Shown: positions 7,573 to 16,803 of the stretch, piece after piece
How the letters are laid out: each line of letters opens with the position of its first letter
Numbering within the stretch: position 1 is the first letter of the stretch
Assembly (NCBI GenBank): GCA_025965895.1
Contig: JAOPWC010000114.1
Span: 147,483-211,482 of the forward strand
Origin: Mycobacterium sp.
GTDB taxonomy: Bacteria; Actinomycetota; Actinomycetes; Mycobacteriales; Mycobacteriaceae
Direction of reading: 5' to 3'
DNA: 64,000 nucleotides
Made by a program: the position numbers and the translations under genes
The notes under the pieces: model-generated
What the model was told of the DNA's origin: nothing
What the model saw: the letters and a program-made list of their open reading frames with translations, nothing else
The model's database searches: none

Positions 7573-9594
7573 TCAGGCGGTGGCGAGAGCGGCGTTCGCT
7601 TCCTGCTCGGCTTTGGCGTTGACGAATTCCTTGGCGAAGACCGCGGCAAGCGCGCCGACGGCGGTGCCTGCGGCCAGGGCGACCAGAAACCACAGCAGGT
7701 TGCCGATGGCGAAGAACACGAAGATACCGCCGTGCGGAGCCTTCAGCGTCACGTTGAACGCCATGATCAGCGCACCGGTCACCGCGCCGCCCGCCATCAT
7801 CGACGGGATCACGCGCAGTGGGTCGGCCGCAGCGAACGGAATGGCCCCTTCGGAGATGAACGATGCGCCCAGAAGCCAAGCTGCGCGCCCGTTCTCACGT
7901 TCCGGCTCGGTGAACAGCCCTGGCCGCAGGGTGGACGCCAGCGCCATCGCGAGCGGGGGCACCATGCCCGCAGCCATCACAGCCGCCATGATCCGCAGCG
8001 ACGCCGGATCGGCGATGTTGAGGCCCGCGGTGGCGAACGTGTAAGCGGCCTTGTTCACCGGGCCGCCGAGGTCGAAGCACATCATCAGCCCGAGGATGAT
8101 GCCGACGAAGATCACCGACGTACCCGACATGCCGCTCAGCCAATGTGTGAGGCTGGTGGCGAGCCACGCCAGCGGCCGGCCGAGCAGCAGGAACATCAGA
8201 AGACCGACGAAAAGCGAGGCGAATAACGGGATCACGACAACGGGCATCAGGCCGCGGCCCCATTGCGGCACGTTCAGGCGGCTGATCCACAGCGCAGCGA
8301 AGCCGGCGATCAGGCCGCCCACGATGCCGCCGATGAAACCGGCGCCGACGAACACCGCTACCGCGCCTGCGGTGAATCCCGGTGCGATACCGGGGCGGTC
8401 AGCTATCGCAAACGCGATGTAGCCGGCGAGCGCGGGCACCAGGAACGCGAACGCAAGGGTTCCCAGCTGGAACAACACCGCGCCGAGATACTGCATCAGA
8501 CCCCCGCTGGGCAGGTTGGTCAGCGAATTCGTGCTTGCGATGATGTATCCCAGTGAGTTCGACTGCCCGGCAGGCTTGTTCGCTATCCCATAACCGCCGA
8601 GCAGGAAGCCGAGCGCGATCAGAAGACCGCCGGCCGCGACGAACGGGATCATGTAGCTGACCCCGGTGAGCAGGATCTGCCGGATCCGCGTTCCCCATCC
8701 GACGTCACCGCCCCGGGCCGGGGCGGCGCTGTCCGCCGGCTCGCCTGCGGCTCCGCCCTGCACGCGAGGTGCCGACGGATCGTCGACGGCCGAGAGGGCT
8801 TCCGCGATCATCTTGTCCGGTTTGTTGATCGCCCGCTTCACGCCGGACGCGATGACAGGCTTGCCCGCGAATCGCTGGCGGTCCTTGACCCCGACATCGG
8901 TCGCGAAGATGACGGCGTCGGCGCCGGCGATGGTCTCCGCGGACAGCGGCGTGCTGCCCGACGAGCCCTGGGTCTCCACGTTGAAGGTGACGCCGGCGCG
9001 CCGCGCGGCCGCGGCCAGCGAATCTGCCGCCATGTAGGTGTGCGCGATCCCCGTCGGGCAGGCGGTGATCCCGACAATCGACTTCGGCTTCGCCTCCTCC
9101 TTCGTCGCCTCCTCTGCTGCAGCCGGTTTCGGCGCCGCCGGGCTGACGACACCATCGACAAGGCCCACCACGTCTTCAGGCGTCGACGCGCCGCGCAGCG
9201 ACTCGACGAAATCGGGTCTCACCAACGCGCGGGCCAGGCCGGACAGCAGCTTCATGTGCTCCGCTCCGCCGGACTCCGGTGCGGCGATCATGAACACCAG
9301 GTCCGCGGGACCGTCCGGGGCGCCGAAGTCCACTGCGGGCTTCAGGCGTGCGAAGCCGATCGACGCGGTTTTCACGTGCGAAGAGCGGCAGTGCGGGATC
9401 GCGATGCCACCGGGCAGACCCGTGGCTGACTGGTCTTCCCGGTCCATGATCGCGGTGATCAGCCCATCACTGTCGGTGGCGCGGCCACTGTCTGCGAGCT
9501 GACGGGCGAGCCGACCGATGACCGACTTCTTCTCGGTCCCCGCATCGACGTCGAGAAGAACCAGGTCGGAGTTGATGATCGAGGATTCAGGCAT
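7573..9594 (-). CDS. fruA: Fructose PTS permease EIIABC
   Basis: A 673-residue fused fructose-specific enzyme II. The IIA domain spans about 1-150 with the phosphorylated histidine in AIPHC (His68). The IIB domain begins near 172 with the active cysteine in ACPTGIAHT (Cys179). The IIC membrane domain fills the rest, with about eight to ten hydrophobic segments. It imports fructose and delivers fructose-1-phosphate, using phosphate from HPr. The gene is between the 1-phosphofructokinase gene (36 bases upstream) and ptsH, so one operon covers uptake and first metabolism. A fused A-B-C order is normal for actinobacterial fructose permeases. Confidence 0.96.
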   Translation of the reverse strand: MPESSIINSDLVLLDVDAGTEKKSVIGRLARQLADSGRATDSDGLITAIMDREDQSATGLPGGIAIPHCRSSHVKTASIGFARLKPAVDFGAPDGPADLVFMIAAPESGGAEHMKLLSGLARALVRPDFVESLRGASTPEDVVGLVDGVVSPAAPKPAAAEEATKEEAKPKSIVGITACPTGIAHTYMAADSLAAAARRAGVTFNVETQGSSGSTPLSAETIAGADAVIFATDVGVKDRQRFAGKPVIASGVKRAINKPDKMIAEALSAVDDPSAPRVQGGAAGEPADSAAPARGGDVGWGTRIRQILLTGVSYMIPFVAAGGLLIALGFLLGGYGIANKPAGQSNSLGYIIASTNSLTNLPSGGLMQYLGAVLFQLGTLAFAFLVPALAGYIAFAIADRPGIAPGFTAGAVAVFVGAGFIGGIVGGLIAGFAALWISRLNVPQWGRGLMPVVVIPLFASLFVGLLMFLLLGRPLAWLATSLTHWLSGMSGTSVIFVGIILGLMMCFDLGGPVNKAAYTFATAGLNIADPASLRIMAAVMAAGMVPPLAMALASTLRPGLFTEPERENGRAAWLLGASFISEGAIPFAAADPLRVIPSMMAGGAVTGALIMAFNVTLKAPHGGIFVFFAIGNLLWFLVALAAGTAVGALAAVFAKEFVNAKAEQEANAALATA

Positions 9595-9630
9595 TCGGGA
9601 ACCTTTGTCTCGGAGCGGTCAGGAGGCGGG

Positions 9631-10602
9631 CTACGGCCCGACGGACATGACGCGGACCGCCGCGACGTCCACCTGAGCGGGAGTGGGCAGGGCGGAGCCC
9701 GGAAGCGCGGCTGCTGCGCTGCCGAACGCGACGGCCATCCGGAGTCGTCCGGGCGCATCGGCACCCGTGACGTCGGCGCGAACGTAACCGGCGAGCGAGG
9801 AGTCGCCGGCGCCGACGGTGCTCCTCGGGACGATGGGTGGGGCAGTGGCGAGCCAGTTGCCGGTCTCGTCGACCAGCACGGCACCCGCAGCGCCCAACGT
9901 CGCCAGCACGCTTGTTGCTCCGCGCTCGACCAACTGCCTCGCCGCGTCGATGACAGGCTCCGGATCACCCTGCGACAACGCGTATTCCAACTTGTCTATT
10001 GAAACGCCGGTGATGCTGGCCAGCTCCTCGCAGTTCGGCTTGAGGAGGTCCGGCGCCGCGCGGTGGAGGAAATCAGCCAGTGCGGCAAGGGGTTTGTCCG
10101 AGGCGTCGACGGCAACCTGGCAGCGCAACGGCGCGAGCAGGGCAACGATGTCCGCGTACCAGTCGTCGGGCACGCCAGGCGGCAGCGAGCCGGACAGCAC
10201 GACCCATGCGGCATGCTCCGCGTGAGCGACGACCGCGCGGGTGAGCGCGTCTACCGCCGTCCGGTCCAGCGTGGCGCCGGGTTCGTTCAGCTTGGTGGTG
10301 GTGCCGTCCGCCTCGGTGATCGCAATGTTCGTCCGCACCGCCATGGCCGGGCCGGTGAGCGGAACCGGGCGGCAAGGCACGCCGCTCGCCTCCAAGGCCC
10401 TCAGCAGCGGGTCGCCGGCAGGAGCCGGCAGCACCGCCACCGCGTCGACGCCTGCCAGCGTGAGCGCGCGCGCGACGTTGACCCCCTTGCCGCCAGGCTC
10501 GTTCGACACCGACAGCACCCGCTGGACGGCGCCACGGGTCAGCGGCGAGCCCAGCGTGACGGTGCGGTCGATGCTGGGATTGGGTGTCACCGTGATGATC
10601 AT
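9631..10602 (-). CDS. fruK: 1-phosphofructokinase (PfkB family)
   Basis: A 323-residue PfkB-type sugar kinase. The N-terminus MIITVTPNPSIDRTV and NEPGGKGVNVARAL are hallmarks of 1-phosphofructokinase, and the catalytic/ATP motif is TVGAGDSSLAG in the C-terminal third, including the base Asp. It phosphorylates fructose-1-phosphate to fructose-1,6-bisphosphate, feeding glycolysis. Its start overlaps the fruR stop by ATGA, showing translational coupling, and it is followed by fruA. Other PfkB members (tagatose-6-phosphate or ribokinases) are less likely given the operon. Confidence 0.94.
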   Translation of the reverse strand: MIITVTPNPSIDRTVTLGSPLTRGAVQRVLSVSNEPGGKGVNVARALTLAGVDAVAVLPAPAGDPLLRALEASGVPCRPVPLTGPAMAVRTNIAITEADGTTTKLNEPGATLDRTAVDALTRAVVAHAEHAAWVVLSGSLPPGVPDDWYADIVALLAPLRCQVAVDASDKPLAALADFLHRAAPDLLKPNCEELASITGVSIDKLEYALSQGDPEPVIDAARQLVERGATSVLATLGAAGAVLVDETGNWLATAPPIVPRSTVGAGDSSLAGYVRADVTGADAPGRLRMAVAFGSAAAALPGSALPTPAQVDVAAVRVMSVGP

Positions 10603-11366
10603 GCGACGACGACCTCGACACCGGAGTTGGTCAGCTCGCCGCGGTCGTTCCCCGAGATTTCGGAATCGGTGATCAGGACGTCTACGCGGTCAATCGGAGC
10701 GAAGCTCATCAATTCCTCGCGGCCCACCTTCGAGGAATCGGCGACCACGACGACATAGTTGGCGCTGTGCACCATCGCGCGCTTGACAGCGGCCTCTTCG
10801 CTGTCCGGCGTCGAAAGGCCGTGCGCCACGCTGATCGCATTGGTGCCGATGAACGCGACGTCCACGCGCAGGGTGTCGAGTATCCGCAGCGCCGGTTCGC
10901 CCACCGTCGCGTGCGTCACTCCACGCACCCGGCCCCCGAGCAGCTGCAGCGAGATCGCCGGCGCCGTCGCCAGTCGCGCGGCGATCGGCACGGAGTTGGT
11001 GACGACGACGAATTCCCGATCCGGCGGCAGCAAGGCCGCGAACCGGCCGGTGGTGGTGCCGGCGTCCAGAAGCACACTGCCCCCGCTGATCGGCAGAAAC
11101 GCGAGGGCAGCCCGCGCGATCGCGTCTTTGTAATCGGCCCGCGTGTTCTCGCGTTCCATGACATCGGGCTCGACCACGCGAAGTGCCCGTACCGGGACCG
11201 CGCCCCCGTGAACGCGGCGCAGGATGCCGGCGCGGTCGAGCACCGCCAGGTCACGGCGGACGGTCTCGGTGGTGACGTCATAGGCCTGTGCCAGGTCGGC
11301 CACGGATGCACGGCCTTTGTTGATGACGAGCGAAGCGATGGCCTGCTGTCGTTCTTCCGCGTACAC
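10599..11366 (-). CDS. fruR: DeoR-family repressor of the fructose operon
   Basis: A 255-residue DeoR/GlpR regulator. The N-terminal winged helix (YAEERQQAIASLV to about residue 55, with the recognition helix in VTTETVRRDL) is followed by the DeoRC sugar-phosphate sensor, recognisable from DAGTTTGRFA and GTNAISVAHGLSTPD. It probably responds to fructose-1-phosphate or fructose-1,6-bisphosphate and represses the fru operon and ptsI. The start is GTG 11366. It is the first gene of the minus-strand operon and faces ptsI across a short shared promoter region containing a direct repeat at 11375-11420. Confidence 0.92.
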   Translation of the reverse strand: MYAEERQQAIASLVINKGRASVADLAQAYDVTTETVRRDLAVLDRAGILRRVHGGAVPVRALRVVEPDVMERENTRADYKDAIARAALAFLPISGGSVLLDAGTTTGRFAALLPPDREFVVVTNSVPIAARLATAPAISLQLLGGRVRGVTHATVGEPALRILDTLRVDVAFIGTNAISVAHGLSTPDSEEAAVKRAMVHSANYVVVVADSSKVGREELMSFAPIDRVDVLITDSEISGNDRGELTNSGVEVVVA

Positions 11367-11374
11367 GATTCTCC

Positions 11375-11420
11375 GGTTATGTGGTTTTATGGCCCCGGTT
11401 GTTGGTTATGCTTGGTTTTA
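11375..11420. promoter_or_regulatory. Direct repeat, candidate FruR operator
   Basis: Two near-identical blocks, GGTTATG-T-GGTTTTA at 11375-11389 and GGTTATG-CTT-GGTTTTA at 11404-11420, lie 29 bases apart in the shared fruR/ptsI promoter region. DeoR regulators commonly bind repeated half sites, so this is the best operator candidate. A TGTTTG element and a TTGACT hexamer follow at about 11426-11438. Confidence 0.45.
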
Positions 11421-11467
11421 CGCTTGTTTGTGTTGACTTGTCAAGGTTCCGTTGTAACCTGGTTCAC

Positions 11468-13186
11468 GTGACAGCGTCCTCGGCGGCTACATCACTGCAC
11501 GCCACATCTCTCGAACCCGAGCCCCGAAGCGTGCTGACGGGCGTGCCGGTGGTGGCAGGCGTCGGGTATGCGCCGGTGATCCGTCCCGGCCGGCTTCCGG
11601 CGCTCGACGGCTTGACAGAGACGCCGGAACTCGACGAGCAGGACCGCCCGATCGAGAGTGCGCGGTTCGCCGCCGCGGCGTCGGCGGTGGCGAGCCGGCT
11701 TCGCGAACGTGCTCAGCTCGCGACCGGCGCGGCGTCGGAAGTTCTGGCCGCGACCGCCGCGCTCGCCCAGGACCGCGCGTGGCTGGGGGCTGCTGAAAAA
11801 CGAATCACGGCGGGAACGCCGGCGGTGCGCGCGACAGTGGAGGCCATCGCGCAGTTCGTCGACGTTTTCACTCAGATCGGCGGCCTGATGGCCGAACGAG
11901 TGACGGATCTGAACGACATCCGTGACCGCGTCGTCGCTGAACTCAGCGGACTGCCCGAACCCGGGGTGCCACAGCCCAGGCAACCGTCGATCCTGTGCGC
12001 CGGGGACCTGGCCCCGGCCGACACCGCGGGCCTCGACCCTGCGCTCATCGTGGGGCTTGCCACCACCCTCGGCGGCCCCACCAGTCACACCGCGATCATT
12101 GCGCGCCAGTTGGGCATCCCCTGCGTCGTCGCGGCAGGCGGCCTCGACGATGTACCCGCCGGAACCCTGGTGATGGTCGACGGGAGCCGCGGAACCGTGA
12201 CCGTCTCGCCCGACGAATCGGTGGCATGGGACACGGTGAACAATGCCAGGCGCGAAGCCGAGTTGCTGGCCGGCTGGACCGGACCCGGTACGACGTCAGA
12301 CGGCTACGCCGTCTCGGTGCTCGCCAATGTGCAGGACGGCACCGCGGCCCGCACCGCCCGCGAGACGCCGGCCGAAGGCGTCGGTTTGTTCCGCACCGAG
12401 TTGTGCTTCCTCAACCGAGACACCGAGCCAACTGTCGAGGAGCAGGCCCGGATCTACGGCGAAGTGCTGGAAGAGTTTTCAGGGCACAAGGTGGTCATCC
12501 GGACGCTCGACGCCGGTTCGGACAAGCCGCTGAAGTTCGTCGGTCACCCCGAAGAGGCCAACCCTGCGCTCGGCGTGCGCGGCGTCCGGATCGCCGAGCG
12601 CAATCCCGGCCTGTTGGAGCGGCAGCTAAAGGCCATCGCCGCCGCGGCGACGGCCACCGGCAACGCGCCGTGGGTGATGGCCCCGATGGTCTCCACCGCC
12701 GACGAGGCCAGGGCATTCGCCACGCTCGCACGCTGCTACCGCCTGACCCCGGGGGTCATGATCGAGGTGCCCGCCGCCGCGCTGCTGGCCGGCAAGATCC
12801 TCGAGCACGTCGAGTTTCTCTCGATCGGCACCAACGACCTGGCCCAGTACACGATGGCCGCCGACCGGATGTCGGCGGAACTTGCCGCGCTCACCGACCC
12901 GTGGCAGCCCGCGGTGCTGGCCCTGGTCGCTACCACGGCCCAGGCGGGCGCCCGGGCGGCCAAGCCGGTCGGGGTCTGCGGTGAAGCGGCGGCCGACCCT
13001 CTGCTGGCATGCGTGCTGGTCGGCCTCGGCGTCACGTCATTGTCCGCGGCAGCCGCGGCGGTCGCCGGGGTGCGGGCCAAGCTGGCGACGGTCACGATCG
13101 AGCAGTGCCGCGCCGCGGCCGACGCCGTGCTCGCCACCGCAGGCCCCGCGGCGGCTCGGGCCGCGGCGCTGGCGGTCCTGAGCTGA
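11468..13186 (+). CDS. ptsI: PTS enzyme I (phosphoenolpyruvate-protein phosphotransferase)
   Basis: A 572-residue enzyme I starting at GTG 11468. The phospho-histidine is in GGPTSHTAIIARQLG (His207 in this numbering), the PEP-binding domain has GLFRTEL and SIGTNDLAQYTMA, and the active cysteine lies in GVCGEAAADP. It autophosphorylates from PEP and charges HPr. A longer frame back to ATG 11381 exists, but its first 29 residues lie in the promoter/operator region and look non-coding. GTG 11468 lacks an obvious Shine-Dalgarno, so a leaderless or nearly leaderless transcript is possible. The gene is transcribed away from fruR. Confidence 0.95.
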   Translation: MTASSAATSLHATSLEPEPRSVLTGVPVVAGVGYAPVIRPGRLPALDGLTETPELDEQDRPIESARFAAAASAVASRLRERAQLATGAASEVLAATAALAQDRAWLGAAEKRITAGTPAVRATVEAIAQFVDVFTQIGGLMAERVTDLNDIRDRVVAELSGLPEPGVPQPRQPSILCAGDLAPADTAGLDPALIVGLATTLGGPTSHTAIIARQLGIPCVVAAGGLDDVPAGTLVMVDGSRGTVTVSPDESVAWDTVNNARREAELLAGWTGPGTTSDGYAVSVLANVQDGTAARTARETPAEGVGLFRTELCFLNRDTEPTVEEQARIYGEVLEEFSGHKVVIRTLDAGSDKPLKFVGHPEEANPALGVRGVRIAERNPGLLERQLKAIAAAATATGNAPWVMAPMVSTADEARAFATLARCYRLTPGVMIEVPAAALLAGKILEHVEFLSIGTNDLAQYTMAADRMSAELAALTDPWQPAVLALVATTAQAGARAAKPVGVCGEAAADPLLACVLVGLGVTSLSAAAAAVAGVRAKLATVTIEQCRAAADAVLATAGPAAARAAALAVLS

Positions 13187-13222
13187 GGGGAATAATCGGA
13201 CTTCGGTCCGGTTGTACCGTAC

Positions 13223-14200
13223 ATGCCTGCTATCACAGCTGACATCCTGACCCTTCCCCACGTCGCGGCGGCCGGCCCGACCGACACCGAACGTCCGGTG
13301 CGCTCGGTGACCACGGGGCCCCGCAGCTTCGAGGGTGAGGGTTTTCCCGTCGTCCGTGCCTTCGCCGGGGTGAGCGCCGCGGCGCTCGACCCGTTCGTGC
13401 ACATGGATCAGATGGGCGAAGTCGAATACCAGCCCGGTGAGCCCAAGGGCACGCCGTGGCATCCACACCGCGGATTCGAAACCGTCACGTACATGATCGA
13501 CGGCCGCTTCGCGCACCAGGACTCCCACGGTGGCGGTGGCCTGATCACCGACGGTGCGACCCAGTGGATGACCGCCGGATCCGGCATCCTGCACATCGAG
13601 ACGCCGCCCGCCGATCTCGTGGAGACCGGGGGAATCTTCAATGGCATCCAACTCTGGGTCAATCTGCCGAAAGCCGAGAAATTCACCCCGCCGAAATACC
13701 AGGCGATCGAGGGCAACCAGGTCGCGCTTGTGGCCTCCGATGACGGCGGGTCGCTGCTCCGGATCATCGCCGGCGAGATCGGCCAGTACCAGGGCCCCGG
13801 GTCCACGCACACGCCGATCACATTGGCGCACGCAACCATTCAGCCGGCCGCCGAAGTCAACATCCCGTGGAACCGCGAGTTCAACGCATTGGTGTACGTG
13901 CTGTCGGGCCGCGGCAGCGTCGGCCCCGTCGGCCACCCGATCCAACAGGGCCAGTTGGCCGTGCTCGGCCCCGGCGACCGGATCAGTATGACGGCAGCGC
14001 GGTCACAGGACTCGAACCGTCCGGCACTCGAGGTGCTGCTGCTGGGTGGAAAGCCGATCCGTGAACCGGTCTTTCAATACGGTCCATTCGTGATGAACTC
14101 CAAATCCGAAGTGGCCCAAGCGTTCGAGGACTACCAGTCCGGCAGGTTCGGCACCATTCCACCGAACGCGCTGATGCCGCACCGGCCGACGACTGCCTGA
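13223..14200 (+). CDS. Pirin family protein (bicupin)
   Basis: A 325-residue pirin. The N-terminal cupin shows the metal ligands in WHPHRGFETVTYM, preceded by HMDQMGEVEYQPGEPKGTPW, and GSGILHIE further on; the C-terminal cupin carries LVYVLSGRG. Pirins bind Fe or similar metals; some act as quercetin 2,3-dioxygenases and others as redox-linked regulators. The role here is not given by the neighbours. It begins 36 bases after ptsI, so read-through from ptsI is possible. No unusual features. Confidence 0.92.
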   Translation: MPAITADILTLPHVAAAGPTDTERPVRSVTTGPRSFEGEGFPVVRAFAGVSAAALDPFVHMDQMGEVEYQPGEPKGTPWHPHRGFETVTYMIDGRFAHQDSHGGGGLITDGATQWMTAGSGILHIETPPADLVETGGIFNGIQLWVNLPKAEKFTPPKYQAIEGNQVALVASDDGGSLLRIIAGEIGQYQGPGSTHTPITLAHATIQPAAEVNIPWNREFNALVYVLSGRGSVGPVGHPIQQGQLAVLGPGDRISMTAARSQDSNRPALEVLLLGGKPIREPVFQYGPFVMNSKSEVAQAFEDYQSGRFGTIPPNALMPHRPTTA

Positions 14201-14370
14201 GCTCAACGCCCGACACCGCCGCCGGAGCCCCGCGTCCATGGCCGCCTGGATAGTACGGCCGGGATGACACAGCCGGCTCATATCCGGCGGAAAGCTGGAC
14301 CCCAGCTTCACACCTGACGCTTGAGACGTCGCACCCGTGACGCCGAGGTAGTCAGAAGGAGCCATCAATT

Positions 14371-15096
14371 ATGCTCAGCACAGCGATGTCGAAATACCCG
14401 CTCCTGGCGGTCGTCGGAATGACCGCACTGTCGTTGGCCGCATGCGGTTCGTCCACGACCAATTCGCCGACCACATCGACTCACGCGAACGGGTCCACGA
14501 CGACCGCGCCGTCGACGTCGGGGGCTCCGTCGGCCAACGGCAATGACCGCGTGGCAGGACTGATCGCATCGGTGTCGGGAACGACGATCCAGGTCACCCA
14601 GCCGAACGGCACCGCTGCCGCCGCATTCTCGCCGTCGACGAAGATCTCCGAGCTTTCGCCGGCTCAACTCACCGATGTCACGCCCGGCAGTTGTGTAGCG
14701 GTCCGCCCGGCCCGGGGCAGCGGCCCGCAAAGCGGTGGCACGGTGACCGCCCGGTCAGTGTTGATCAGCCCTGCGGCAAACGGCCAATGCCAACCATCGA
14801 GCGGACGTGGTGGCGTCGGCGGCACGGTCAGCTCGGTCAGCGGTAACACGATCGTCCTTACGACGACGGGCTCCGACGGCACCAACTCCCCGACGAACGT
14901 CCAGGTCGGCGACACCACGACCTACGCCAAGCGGGCCGTGGCGAACCCCCAGGCAATAGCGCCGGGCAAGTGCATCACCGCGCGCGGCACGAAGGACAGC
15001 AGCGCGACGTTGCAGGCGACGGCGATCAACCTGCGCCCGGCAGACAACGGCACATGCCCGCAGGCGAACCGAAACGGCCACCGTCCCGGCGGCTGA
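14371..15096 (+). CDS. Exported lipoprotein with two DUF5666-like repeats
   Basis: A 241-residue lipoprotein. A signal peptide ends in the lipobox LSLAAC (Cys27), followed by a Ser/Thr-rich linker. Two similar beta-rich domains follow, each with GTVSSVSGNTI/LIASVSGTTI openings and TxxTxxxxxxxxQLTDVTPGSCV closings, resembling DUF5666. Each domain carries two cysteines (SCV and QCQP, KCIT and TCPQ), perhaps disulfide-bonded. The start ATG 14371 has AGGAG 10 bases upstream. No biochemical function is known to me; it probably sits on the outer face of the membrane. Confidence 0.78.
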   Translation: MLSTAMSKYPLLAVVGMTALSLAACGSSTTNSPTTSTHANGSTTTAPSTSGAPSANGNDRVAGLIASVSGTTIQVTQPNGTAAAAFSPSTKISELSPAQLTDVTPGSCVAVRPARGSGPQSGGTVTARSVLISPAANGQCQPSSGRGGVGGTVSSVSGNTIVLTTTGSDGTNSPTNVQVGDTTTYAKRAVANPQAIAPGKCITARGTKDSSATLQATAINLRPADNGTCPQANRNGHRPGG

Positions 15097-15156
15097 GGAG
15101 CCACGGCCGAAGGCGTGCAGCGGCCTTCCCGGGGAGCACCACTACTGTCCCGAGCT

Positions 15157-15291
15157 ATGCCGCGCACCGATGACATCACTGGAATCGTCGGCGCCACGGC
15201 GCTTGGTGCCGTCGCGCCCTACGACAGGCAGGTGCCGCGGGACGTAGAAGACGCCACGCCGATCAGTGTTTTCGTAACCGCAGAGCGCTGA
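15157..15291 (+). pseudogene. Internally deleted PPM-family methyltransferase remnant (44 codons)
   Basis: A complete 44-codon frame from ATG to TGA lies in an otherwise empty 337-base gap (15097-15433). Its first 20 residues (MPRTDDITGIVGATALGAVA) match the N-terminus of the methyltransferases at 18908, 19900 and 20843, and its last 20 (VPRDVEDATPISVFVTAER) match their C-terminus, as in PENLDEDPLVIGTFVTAESP. The whole cofactor-binding middle, about 260 residues, is absent without a frame break. It is either a scrap of a deleted gene or a retained small ORF. No clear Shine-Dalgarno precedes it. Confidence 0.6.
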
Positions 15292-15433
15292 ATTCGGTAG
15301 CGAATCGCGGCCCGCGCGGGGTGGCCCGCAGCGCGCGGAAGCCGTCCTCGCGACTACCATTTTCAGACATCCGTTCCATTCAGAGCATGTTTTTCGAGGA
15401 GCACCGCTGGCCGAGCCGAATGAACCTGCAGAT

Positions 15434-16693
15434 GTGTCCGCGACCTCGAGTCGCCGCGCGCGCGCCTTCGGTCTTGCCGCCATCCTGATCCTGCTCGCGG
15501 CGCTGTCCGCGATGGACAGCGCCGCGCTGTCCAAATGCCCGGGCGGCTGCCGAACGATCACCGCTGCGCGCTCGGCCGCACCCCTGCCGGCGCCGGCGAT
15601 CGTGACGATCACCCCGGCACCCAATGCCGGCGACGTGGACCCCCTGGCGCGTGTTTCGGTGGACGCGGCGACGGGGGTGCTGACCGATGTGCAGATGGTC
15701 AATGACGCCGGCAGGGTGATCGGGGGGATCATGACGCCCGACAACACCGCCTGGAAGCCTGCGGTGCCGCTCGGTTACGGCCGCACCTACACGATCAAGG
15801 TGGCCAGCAGGGGCCCGGGCGGAGTCGCCTCGAGCCAGGTGTCGAGGTTTTCGACATTGACGCCGAACAGCCAAACCGCGGTGTCGCTGAACTCCACGTC
15901 GGGAGCGAGCCTGCAGGAGGGCGGCAAATACGGCATCGGGATGGTGATCGTGGCCCACTTCGATGAGCCGATCGGCGACCGGGCGGCGGCGGAACGCCGG
16001 CTCGTCGTGACCACTTCTCCGCCCGTGCAGGGATCCTGGTACTGGATGGACGACCAGACCGTGCACTGGCGTCCGGAGCATTACTTCGCGCCGGGAACGG
16101 CGGTGCGGGTGGCGGCCAACATCTACGGGGTCGGGCTCGGTGACGGGCTCTACGGCCAACAGGACAGCCAGGCGTCGTTCACGATCGGCGATGCGCATCT
16201 GTCGATCGCCGACGACGCGACAAAACAAGTCAGCGTCTTCGACAACGGAGCGCTGGTCCGCACAATGCCGACCTCGATGGGGATGGGCGGTACCGAGCAG
16301 ATCGGTGGACGGACGCTGTCGTTCTGGACTCCGTCGGGTGTGTACACGGTGATGGACAAAGGCAATCCGGTGATCATGGATTCCTCCACGTTCGGGTTGC
16401 CCATTAACTCTCGGCTGGGATATCGCGAATCCATCAAATACGCCACTCGGATCAGCATCGACGGCATATATCTTCACGAACTCGACGCGACGGTGTGGGC
16501 GCAGGGCAACACCGACACTTCGCATGGGTGCCTGAACCTCAACGCCGATAACGCCAGGTGGTTTTTTGACTTCTCCCAGCCCGGCGACGTCGTGGAAATC
16601 CACAACACCGGCGGCGCTCCGCTGCCAATCTGGCAAAACGGCGACTGGACGGTCCCCTGGGACCAGTGGCGCAAAGGCAGCGCGCTGGACTGA
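15434..16693 (+). CDS. L,D-transpeptidase (YkuD) with N-terminal Ig-like domains
   Basis: A 419-residue cell-wall enzyme of the LdtMt2 type. A membrane anchor or signal lies at residues 10-30, followed by two beta-sandwich domains (about 50-250) and the catalytic YkuD domain. The active site reads HELDATVWAQ and then SHGCLNLN, containing the His-Gly-Cys catalytic nucleophile. It forms 3->3 cross-links in peptidoglycan and is relevant to beta-lactam tolerance in the family. GTG 15434 is chosen because no ATG in frame is nearer; the upstream frame has only a CTG. The signal and cysteine indicate an extracytoplasmic location. Confidence 0.93.
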   Translation: MSATSSRRARAFGLAAILILLAALSAMDSAALSKCPGGCRTITAARSAAPLPAPAIVTITPAPNAGDVDPLARVSVDAATGVLTDVQMVNDAGRVIGGIMTPDNTAWKPAVPLGYGRTYTIKVASRGPGGVASSQVSRFSTLTPNSQTAVSLNSTSGASLQEGGKYGIGMVIVAHFDEPIGDRAAAERRLVVTTSPPVQGSWYWMDDQTVHWRPEHYFAPGTAVRVAANIYGVGLGDGLYGQQDSQASFTIGDAHLSIADDATKQVSVFDNGALVRTMPTSMGMGGTEQIGGRTLSFWTPSGVYTVMDKGNPVIMDSSTFGLPINSRLGYRESIKYATRISIDGIYLHELDATVWAQGNTDTSHGCLNLNADNARWFFDFSQPGDVVEIHNTGGAPLPIWQNGDWTVPWDQWRKGSALD

Positions 16694-16803
16694 GCCGGGC
16701 TCGACCTCCCTCCTCGGGTTTCGGGCCGGCGGCAACGGGTAGGCGAATAACGACGGCCCAGAACCAGGGTTCAGCGAAACCGACGATGCGGGGAGGACGC
16801 GCC

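Noticed and set aside
15380..16735. 451-codon minus-strand open frame
   Set aside because: Antisense to the L,D-transpeptidase gene, with no motifs and no start signals.
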